Shown one piece after another: positions 1 through 4,731 of a stretch of 8,439 bases of DNA. The stretch covers positions 1-8,439 of the forward strand of contig JAFGRS010000680.1 of NCBI GenBank assembly GCA_016935045.1. Direction: 5' to 3'. Position numbers and translations under genes: made by a program. The notes under the pieces are model-generated. The model did not search any database. It worked only from the letters and a program-made list of their open reading frames with translations, and had not been told where the DNA came from. Source of the DNA: Lentisphaeria bacterium (GTDB lineage: Bacteria; Verrucomicrobiota; Lentisphaeria; Oligosphaerales; JAFGRS01). The first letter of the stretch is position 1, and every line of letters begins with the position of its first letter.

Positions 1-405
1 CGGGAGGGCCTTCGGCCCCGGAAGAGAAAAGAAAAAGAAGATGGGAAAAGCAAAAAAAGGTGTCAAACGGAAAGCAGGACTTGACAGAGACGTCAGGGAC
101 TTGCCCAGCGTGATGGCCAGCGTGGATGTGAGCCATGCGACGAAGGCTGCCGGAATGCCCGCCTCCATGGTGACGGCCTTCTGCAGGCCGTGCACGGGCG
201 TCGAAGCCGCCTGGGTCTACCACATGGCGCGGGGCTGCCGGAGGGAACGCCTCCGTGGCGGGGTGGGGCCTTCGCCTGCAACGCAGACGATCCGCGCCGT
301 ACGACGCGACGCAGAAGCCAACCGGATTGCTCAGTGGGGAATGGACGGTCTTCACGGCGCAAGAGGCCAACCATTTCGAAGGAGGTCGTGTGTTTCCCCG
401 GCTGG
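1..405. other. Non-coding stretch, no supported gene
   Basis: No recognisable protein or RNA gene is seen on either strand. Open frames crossing it have Arg/Pro/Ser-rich, low-complexity translations typical of chance frames in GC-rich DNA. Visible structure is a short hairpin at about 6-18 (GGGCC-TTC-GGCCC) followed on the plus strand by an unusually A-rich purine tract (about 21-75), and a 6-bp hairpin at 239-255 (CGGAGG-GAACG-CCTCCG). Neither hairpin is followed by a T run in the direction that would make it an intrinsic terminator for the minus-strand operon ending at 406. The transcript end of that operon is therefore not identified. Confidence 0.5.
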
Positions 406-891
406 TCAGCCATCGGCGTCCACCTCGTCACCGGCGGCTGGACGGACGGGGAGCACCGGTTCCCCGGATGGGGCGGCCACGGTCTCGACGATGTGCGTCA
501 GGCCGCAGATCAACTCCTCAATCCGCGGATCGAGGAACAGCGGAAGCTCAGGCGGCACATCGCCATAGCGGCGCAGGTACCTGCCGGTCGCCTCCACCAG
601 GACTTCCCAGAAGGCAGAGCTACTGCCCCAGATGCGGGACGCGACACACTCGGTGGTGACGGGAAGGTCAAGCTCTCTACGGCAGATTTCCATGGTCTGT
701 CGACGTGAGGCGACCTCATCCACAAGGGCCCGCCGCTGACGCGGCGTCAGGTCATTGACCTCACGGAACAACACGCCGTGACGCGCCCGGCCAGTCGCAT
801 ACTCCTCCACCTCCCCAAGGAGCTGATCGAACTGCCCGAAGGCCGTGCCAATCGCCCGGCGGTGGTTCTCGCTGACCGGAATCGGGTCCAT
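406..891 (-). CDS. Hypothetical helical protein, last gene of fluoride operon
   Basis: A 161-residue protein that I do not recognise. It begins with ATG 21 bases after the DUF190 stop codon, with an AGAGG-like ribosome binding site about 8 bases upstream. The composition is that of a soluble, mostly alpha-helical cytoplasmic protein. There is no signal peptide or membrane segment. Charged amphipathic stretches lie at about residues 10-35, 49-75 and 92-110, followed by a PELPLFLDPRIEEL segment (about 114-127) and a disordered Pro/Ala/Asp-rich tail. Two cysteines (C70, C82) and one Trp pair (W88, W95) stand out. No catalytic motif is obvious. Same strand and short spacing put it in the enolase-crcB-DUF190 transcription unit, so a role in fluoride stress is inferred from position only. 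The protein-like composition and clean spacing make it a likely real gene. Confidence 0.72.
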   Translation of the reverse strand: MDPIPVSENHRRAIGTAFGQFDQLLGEVEEYATGRARHGVLFREVNDLTPRQRRALVDEVASRRQTMEICRRELDLPVTTECVASRIWGSSSAFWEVLVEATGRYLRRYGDVPPELPLFLDPRIEELICGLTHIVETVAAPSGEPVLPVRPAAGDEVDADG

Positions 892-912
892 GGCACTGCC
901 TCTGTCTCTGTC

Positions 913-1260
913 TCACTGACCGGTCCTGCCGTTCGTCCGGTACATCTTCACGCGCACCTTCTCAACGGTCACCAGCCCGCCCTCCATCATGACGTCGATC
1001 ACCGGCAGAAAGGCTTCGATGCGCTCGGGCTTGTCGACAATCTCCACGATGATCGGCAGGTCCTCGGACAGCCGCAGGATCTTGGCCGTGTGGATGCGGC
1101 TGGCCTTGCCGAAGCCCATCATACCGTGCAGCACGGTCGCACCGGCCAGGCCACGTCTCCGGGCCTCTTCGACAATGACCTCATACAGTGGCCGGTGTCC
1201 GTGGCGGTCACTCTCACCGATGAACACCCTCAGCAGTTCCGCTTCCGATGGCAGTTCCAT
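913..1260 (-). CDS. DUF190 domain protein beside CrcB
   Basis: A 115-residue protein of the DUF190 family: small cytoplasmic alpha/beta proteins with a PII-like ferredoxin fold and no settled biochemical role. The family hallmarks are visible: RVFIGESDRHG near residue 11, PLYEVIVEEARRRGLAGATV (about 24-43), then HGMMGFG and SRIHT (about 45-58), and an IIVEIVDKPERI strand-helix segment. Length matches the family. The start is ATG at 1260 with a strong GAGGAGG ribosome binding site about 7 bases upstream. The gene follows crcB by 28 bases. DUF190 genes are frequently found next to crcB, so a regulatory or accessory role for the fluoride channel is plausible, by analogy with PII-like proteins that control transporters. 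That role is inference. Confidence 0.93.
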   Translation of the reverse strand: MELPSEAELLRVFIGESDRHGHRPLYEVIVEEARRRGLAGATVLHGMMGFGKASRIHTAKILRLSEDLPIIVEIVDKPERIEAFLPVIDVMMEGGLVTVEKVRVKMYRTNGRTGQ

Positions 1261-1288
1261 GGCCGTGCCTCCTCGCTGCCGGATGCGT

Positions 1289-1666
1289 TCAGAGAAGCCG
1301 TCCCAGCGCCATGCCCGCGGCAAAAAGAACCAGGCCGATACCGTTTTGCAGCAGGACGTTGCACAATGCGCGCAGATACTCTCCGTCCGCCACGAGTTGG
1401 CCGCTTTCCGAGACGAACGTCGAGAACGTTGTGAATGCCCCAAGAAAGCCGACGAGAAGAATGGCCCGCAATTCGGGCGAGAGACTCATCCGTATACTGG
1501 CCAGCGACCAGACGACACCGAATGCCAGGCAACCCAGCGCGTTGACACCCAGGGTGCCCCAGGGGAAGCCACTCCCGGCCCAGCGCTGCAAGAGCCCGGA
1601 CAGCCCATAGCGGGCCAGAGTTCCACACGCCCCGGCCAGACCGATACACAGCAGTTTCTGCCACAC
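1289..1666 (-). CDS. crcB: Fluoride ion channel CrcB/Fluc
   Basis: A 125-residue integral membrane protein of the CrcB/Fluc family, which exports fluoride through a dual-topology homodimer. Four hydrophobic segments are visible, at about residues 4-25, 36-57, 68-88 and 100-123. Family motifs are present: GLAGACGTLARY (9-20), GTLGVNALG (37-45) with the conserved Asn42, and GFLGAFTTFSTF (73-84) with the TTFSTF element carrying Phe81 and Phe84, the expected Phe-box side chains lining the pore. The start is GTG at 1666, chosen because a GGAGG ribosome binding site (1672-1676) sits five bases upstream and the first residues (VWQKLL) match the usual N-terminus. The GTG lies only 17 bases past the stop of the shortened enolase, consistent with translational coupling. 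It is a full-length single-copy gene with no lesions seen, and probably the effector of this operon. Confidence 0.96.
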   Translation of the reverse strand: MWQKLLCIGLAGACGTLARYGLSGLLQRWAGSGFPWGTLGVNALGCLAFGVVWSLASIRMSLSPELRAILLVGFLGAFTTFSTFVSESGQLVADGEYLRALCNVLLQNGIGLVLFAAGMALGRLL

Positions 1667-1683
1667 GGCAACCTCCGCCTGCC

Positions 1684-2238
1684 TCACCCGTGGAACGGGC
1701 TCCCGAAAACCGCCGCGCTTCCCAGTTCCCCCTCGATTTCCAGCAGGCGGTTGTACTTGGCGATGCGCTCGCTGCGGCAGGCCGAGCCGGTCTTGATCTG
1801 GCCGCCGCCCATGGCCACGTCCTTGCCGGGCTTGTACCCGGCGGCCTCGATGGCGGCCACGATCACCTCGCAGGCCTCGTCGTTGCTCTTCAGGTTCGGC
1901 GCGAACCCACCTTCGTCGCCGACACTGGTGGCGTAGCCCTTGCCGGCCAGGATTCTCTTGAGAGCGTGGAAGGTCTCTGCGCCGTAGCGGAGCGCCTCGG
2001 CAAAACACGGCGCACCGAGGGGCATCACCATGAACTCCTGAAAGTCGACGCTGTTGTCGGCATGCTTGCCGCCGTCGCGCAGTTCGACGGCCTCGTTCTC
2101 CCCAGTAGAAGCCCCTGACGGAACGGAGGCGGTGGCTTCCGCGCCGTCACTCAGGCGGCAGTGGACGCGGATGGTGGGGTTGCCGCGCGAATCGAGGATT
2201 TCCATCGCGCGCAGGACATCAAGGGTAGGCTTGTTCAT
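1684..2238 (-). CDS. Enolase with two internal deletions, catalytically dead
   Basis: A 184-residue enolase derivative; normal enolases have about 420-430 residues. Three well-conserved blocks are joined in one open frame. Residues 1-55 match the N-terminal domain (EILDSRGNPT, SGASTG at 41-46, ELRDG). Residues 58-142 match the first part of the barrel (KHADNSVD, QEF at 67-69, GDEGGFAPN at 108-116, KPGKDVAM). Residues 146-184 match the C-terminus (GQIKTG at 146-151, RIAKYNRLLEIE). Against E. coli enolase (Met1 counted) about 100 residues (~58-157) and about 144 residues (~244-387) are absent. The three Mg2+ carboxylates (Asp246, Glu290, Asp317 region) and catalytic Lys342 are therefore lost. 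The Ser loop, the HADN histidine, both conserved glutamates and the GQIKTG lysine remain. Both joints fall in GGC glycine codons (2068-2073 and 1801-1809). ATG at 2238 has an AAAGGAG ribosome binding site (2249-2255). The gene lies under a fluoride riboswitch, a known setting for enolase, which fluoride inhibits. It may be a pseudogene, a translated leader for crcB, a repurposed protein, or an assembly error. Confidence 0.85.
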   Translation of the reverse strand: MNKPTLDVLRAMEILDSRGNPTIRVHCRLSDGAEATASVPSGASTGENEAVELRDGGKHADNSVDFQEFMVMPLGAPCFAEALRYGAETFHALKRILAGKGYATSVGDEGGFAPNLKSNDEACEVIVAAIEAAGYKPGKDVAMGGGQIKTGSACRSERIAKYNRLLEIEGELGSAAVFGSPFHG

Positions 2239-2298
2239 CGTGGTTCCGCTCCTTTGGGTGGTTCGGCCCGGCAGGAGTAGGATACCACGACACCTGCC
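2239..2298 (-). promoter_or_regulatory. Riboswitch expression platform, SD-sequestering hairpin
   Basis: The leader between the fluoride aptamer and the shortened enolase can form a long hairpin that hides the ribosome binding site. Bases 2289-2284 (CGTGGT) pair with 2244-2239 (ACCACG), 2282-2280 (TCC) pair with 2247-2245 (GGA), and 2277-2273 (CTCCT) pair with 2253-2249 (AGGAG of the ribosome binding site). This gives about 14 base pairs, one bulge and one small internal loop, ending immediately before the ATG. A competing helix, GGCAGG (2298-2293) with CCTGCC (2275-2270), would free the site. GCAGG can also pair with CCTGC at the aptamer 3' edge (2321-2317). The arrangement fits an ON switch acting on translation. 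Pairings were read by eye and not computed. Confidence 0.6.
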
Positions 2299-2316
2299 GA
2301 CCACTTTCCGGTGGCT

Positions 2317-2370
2317 GCAGGAGTCATTAGCCATGGAAGGCGGTTTGGTGGCGGGGGACTCCATCCCCGC
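2317..2370 (-). promoter_or_regulatory. Fluoride riboswitch (crcB motif) aptamer
   Basis: On the minus strand the sequence folds like the fluoride-sensing crcB RNA. Stem P1 is GCGGGG (2370-2365) with CCCCGC (2356-2351), enclosing loop ATGGAGTC (2364-2357). An A-rich linker CACCAAAC follows, then a short stem GCC (2341-2339) with GGC (2332-2330), and then the family hallmark TAATGACTCCTGC (2329-2317). The pseudoknot is perfect: GGAGTC in the P1 loop (2362-2357) pairs with GACTCC (2325-2320). This matches the known aptamer topology (P1 loop beginning AUGG, pseudoknot partner after the GCUAAUGA segment). The first downstream genes, an enolase relative and crcB, are typical of this class. Fluoride with Mg2+ binding should raise expression. 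Confidence rests on the conserved core, the pseudoknot and the matching gene context. Confidence 0.93.
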
Positions 2371-2389
2371 ATCACGAGGAGCGGGGATC

Positions 2390-2418
2390 ACTATACTCAG
2401 ACAGTGCAAATCTGCCAG
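2390..2418 (-). promoter_or_regulatory. Probable sigma70-type promoter of fluoride operon
   Basis: TATAGT (2395-2390; 5 of 6 matches to the -10 consensus) lies 17 bases downstream of CTGGCA (2418-2413; 4 of 6 to the -35 consensus). Transcription would start near 2383, a little over ten bases before the fluoride aptamer begins at 2370. That is the expected place for a promoter driving a riboswitch-controlled operon. The tig promoter candidate carries the same TATAGT hexamer. The call is based on sequence match and position only. Confidence 0.5.
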
Positions 2419-2707
2419 TTCTGCCGCATTGCTTCTCCGCGCCCTCAATGCCCCCCCCGCAGGGCAGAGAGCAACAGAGAGTCTGGGCACTCTCGGGGCG
2501 GTTCCGGCGACCCCGGCAGCGGGCTCCGGTACCGGACAGAGAGTACCCAGGGCACTCTGCCAACAGGCATTGGAGAGGTAGTCCGTGCCTGCCTGTCGTG
2601 TCCGCGACGCAGGCGGGTGTCCGCAGCGGCCGGCGTCGGTGCTCCCGCGAAGGACGCACGCCCCGGTGGTTGCCGGTCCCTGCTCTACGGCGGACATCCA
2701 GACCGTA
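2419..2707. other. Intergenic region between the two operons
   Basis: About 290 bases separate the end of the right-hand gene run (2708) from the fluoride operon promoter. No protein-like frame or RNA gene is visible on either strand. It contains two related hairpins (2536-2558 and 2474-2494), a 12-base perfect palindrome TCCGGTACCGGA (2525-2536) between them, and a run of eight C (2451-2458 region). This is where transcription of the tig-to-Minf_1886 run must end, but no hairpin followed by a strong T run was found. Confidence 0.5.
2474..2558 (-). repeat. Two copies of a related hairpin, possible weak terminators
   Basis: Read on the minus strand, AGAGTGCCC then ACTCTCTGT occurs twice, at 2558-2536 (with TGGGT between the arms) and at 2493-2474 (with AG between). 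The first can fold as AGAGTGCC-CTG-GGTACTCT (8 pairs, one G-U). The second can fold as GAGAGT-GCCCAG-ACTCTC (6 pairs, 2494-2477). The tail after the second copy, TGTTGCTCT, is only modestly T-rich. They lie just downstream of the right-hand operon, so tandem terminators or an intergenic repeat are both possible. Confidence 0.35.
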
Positions 2708-3139
2708 TCAGGCGATCGGCGACAAGTCCGCGGGCGGCTCGCCCTCCTGGCGGAAGGGCTCCGTGAAGGCCGTGTGGAAGTCGTACCCGTCCGCGAAATC
2801 CGCGGGACTGTCCTCCTCGCTGGCCATGAGCAGGCCGGCGCCGATCAGGTTGAACACCAGGGTGCCGAAATCCTCCGTGCGCCGGATGTTCCATTCCGCC
2901 AGGACCCGCCGCGCCAGGGGCCCGTATTCATCGAGGGCGTGTTCCCTCATGGCTTCCAGCAACTGCTGGCCGCTGAGGTGACCGACCGGCCCGGGGTGCC
3001 CGTCCGCCGCGGCCCGGCGACGCTTCGTCGCGTACCTGAGGACCTCCTGCACGAAACCGTAGGCGGCCCTGGGATAGCGTTGATCCCGGGCCAGGATCCC
3101 CGCCAACGCTGCCTCGTATGCCTCGTCCCTGGTCGCCAA
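2708..3139 (-). CDS. Minf_1886-like conserved protein of PVC bacteria
   Basis: A 143-residue soluble protein of unknown function that matches, as I recall it, a family restricted to Verrucomicrobia, Planctomycetes and relatives. Recognisable features are an N-terminal helix with DQRYPRAAYGFVQEVL (about 19-34), HLSGQQLLEAMREHALDEYGPLARRVL (about 53-79), the core WNIRRTEDFGTLVFNLIGAGLL (about 82-103), and an acidic EEDSPADFADGYDFHTAF end (107-124). No signal peptide or membrane segment is seen. The start is TTG at 3139. Upstream, the frame runs straight into the TAG of the HIT gene with no other ATG, GTG or TTG, and a GGGGA sequence lies about 10 bases before the TTG. It is the last gene of the tig-clpP-clpX run, 30 bases after the HIT gene. 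Function cannot be named. Confidence 0.88.
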   Translation of the reverse strand: MATRDEAYEAALAGILARDQRYPRAAYGFVQEVLRYATKRRRAAADGHPGPVGHLSGQQLLEAMREHALDEYGPLARRVLAEWNIRRTEDFGTLVFNLIGAGLLMASEEDSPADFADGYDFHTAFTEPFRQEGEPPADLSPIA

Positions 3140-3169
3140 CGTTCCGGTTTCCCCGCTGTGCCGGCGGCG

Positions 3170-3622
3170 CTACGCCGCCCCCGTGCCACCCCCCCGCTCC
3201 GGGGCCGCGAGTCGGGCCCGGACGCGTTCGAGGATCTCGTTCTTGTGCTCCTCGGAGCCGTACCGCACCGTGTCGTGGGGCAGGACAATCCCGTCATCCG
3301 CGTGACGGGGGACAATGTGCAGGTGCACGTGGGGGACGACCTGCCCCGCGACCGTGCCATTGGAGAGGATGAGATTGAATCCCCCTGCGTCCACGGCCCG
3401 CATGAGGGCGGCGCCGATGCGGGGAGCCATCTCCATCATGCGGGCGGCCAGCGCCGGCGTCAGGGTGGTGGCGCTGGTATGGTGTTCGCGCGGGACCAGG
3501 AGGGTGTGGCCCCGGGTCAGCGGGGCGATGTCCAGGAATGCGAGGACGAGGTCGTCTTCGTAGACCTTGTCGCAGGGCAGTTCCCCTTTGACGAGTCGAC
3601 AGAACACGCAGCCTTTCACCAT
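3170..3622 (-). CDS. HIT family nucleotide hydrolase/transferase
   Basis: A 150-residue histidine-triad protein. This superfamily hydrolyses nucleotide phosphoramidates or dinucleoside polyphosphates, or acts as a nucleotidyl transferase, through a histidine nucleophile. The triad reads HVHLH at residues 98-102, within VVPHVHLHIVPRH, with His100 as the expected nucleophile. The N-terminal CVFC (residues 5-8), together with His47 and His98, looks like the structural zinc site found in many HIT proteins. Other conserved parts are DDLVLAFLDIAPLTRGHTLLVPREH (about 23-47) and GFNLILSNG (81-89). The start is ATG at 3622 with GGAGG 8 bases upstream. It lies 31 bases after the amidase. The C-terminus is Gly/Ala-rich. 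The exact substrate cannot be told from sequence. Confidence 0.94.
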   Translation of the reverse strand: MVKGCVFCRLVKGELPCDKVYEDDLVLAFLDIAPLTRGHTLLVPREHHTSATTLTPALAARMMEMAPRIGAALMRAVDAGGFNLILSNGTVAGQVVPHVHLHIVPRHADDGIVLPHDTVRYGSEEHKNEILERVRARLAAPERGGGTGAA

Positions 3623-3653
3623 GGTGCGTTCCTCCGAACCGGTCCGGGGCGGT

Positions 3654-4700
3654 TCATCTGCTCTTCAGGCACTGATCGTAGCGTGCCACGGCCTGGGCGA
3701 TGGCCTGGGCCATCTTCGCCTGGTACTTCGGGCTGCCCAGGTTCCGCTCTTCTTCCGGGTGGGTCAGGTAGCCCATCTCGACCAGGGCCGCCGGACAGGG
3801 GGATTCCTTGAGTACGAGGAAGCGGGCGCTCTTGAGTCCGCGGTCCTCCGCCCCGGTCCCGGCCACGATGCTCTTCTGGAGTTCATAGGCCAGGCGGGCA
3901 TTGTCCAGGTCCCAGGCATTGTTGGTGCAGCGCGAGTCGACCTTCCGGCTGCCATAGGTGCTGCGGGTATTCTCGGGGGTCGCCCGGAAGCACTCCGCGC
4001 CCCGCACGGACGGCGTCCCGACCGCGTTGCAGTGCAGGCTGATCAGGATGTCCGCACGCCAGCTCTTGGCCTTTGCGGCGCGGGATTCGAGCGTCACGCC
4101 CACATCGCGGTCCCGGGTCAGGGCCACTGCATAGCCGCGCCGGGTCAACTCCACCACCAGGCGCTGGGCCACACGCAGGGTCACACTCTCCTCCGTGACC
4201 GTCTTGCCCAGGGCGCCCGGGTCCCTGCCCCCGTGCCCGGGATCCACCAGCACCCGGCGCACCGCTTTGCGCTTGAGTACCTTCGAACGCAGAGTCGGCT
4301 CCAGGAGGAGGCGGAAATCGGGTTCCGCCAGGACCGCATGATCCCCCTGGCACAGGGGCGCGTCGGAGAGGTGGACGCGGACCCCGTTGAGGGTGCACTC
4401 CCGGCGGTCCACCGTGAACGTCAACGTCGAGTAGCGCGAGCGCAACGCCACGCTCCCCTTGCCGGCCTCGTATTTCATGCCGTAGTAGCGCGCGATGTCC
4501 TCCAGGTAGAGGTACTTCACGCCCCCGGTCGTCACGTAGCGGATGCGGAAGGCGGGGCCGGACGCGCCGGGCGTGGTGGCCGCGGGGAACAGGCACAGGA
4601 TCAGGATGGCGGCGAACCGGGCCAGCGCCCATGCACCCCACTGCCCGCCGCGGGGCCGGTTCCCGGCGCCTGCGTCCGCTGCCGCTCGCGTCGCCCTCAC
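3654..4700 (-). CDS. N-acetylmuramoyl-L-alanine amidase (Amidase_3)
   Basis: A 348-residue exported cell-wall hydrolase that cleaves the amide bond between N-acetylmuramic acid and L-alanine in peptidoglycan. A hydrophobic segment (about residues 28-46, ALARFAAILILCLFPAATTPGASG) reads as a signal peptide or anchor. Residues 50-135 resemble the copper-amine-oxidase-N-like beta domain often placed before such amidases (YLEDIARYYG, CTLNGVRVHLSDAP). The catalytic domain (about 148-345) has zinc ligands His156 (DPGHGG), Glu171 and His223 (SLHCNA), the catalytic Glu308 (ALVEMGYLTHPEEE), and DRGLK at 286-290. The start is GTG at 4700 with GGAG 7 bases upstream. The ATG just before it is out of frame and hits a stop immediately. 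It sits 31 bases after clpX. It probably acts in cell separation or wall turnover, but it may carry no AMIN domain, so it is not confidently AmiC. Confidence 0.93.
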   Translation of the reverse strand: MRATRAAADAGAGNRPRGGQWGAWALARFAAILILCLFPAATTPGASGPAFRIRYVTTGGVKYLYLEDIARYYGMKYEAGKGSVALRSRYSTLTFTVDRRECTLNGVRVHLSDAPLCQGDHAVLAEPDFRLLLEPTLRSKVLKRKAVRRVLVDPGHGGRDPGALGKTVTEESVTLRVAQRLVVELTRRGYAVALTRDRDVGVTLESRAAKAKSWRADILISLHCNAVGTPSVRGAECFRATPENTRSTYGSRKVDSRCTNNAWDLDNARLAYELQKSIVAGTGAEDRGLKSARFLVLKESPCPAALVEMGYLTHPEEERNLGSPKYQAKMAQAIAQAVARYDQCLKSR

Positions 4701-4731
4701 GACATCTCCAGCCTCGTTCCGGCCGGCGGCA

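Noticed and set aside
239..255. CGGAGG-GAACG-CCTCCG hairpin as terminator of the fluoride operon
   Set aside because: It lies 150 bases past the last stop and has no T run on the minus strand.
93..431. Minus-strand open frame of 112 codons after the 161-residue gene
   Set aside because: Its translation is Arg/Pro/Ser-rich with no motif, and it overlaps the end of the gene at 406-891.
41..568. Plus-strand open frame of 175 codons with a Lys-rich start
   Set aside because: After the first 20 or so residues the translation is Ser/Arg/Gly-rich noise, its second half is antisense to the 161-residue gene, and no family is recognised.
2239..2697. Upstream extension of the enolase frame
   Set aside because: It runs through the riboswitch and promoter; the ATG at 2238 has a good ribosome binding site and matches the normal enolase N-terminus.
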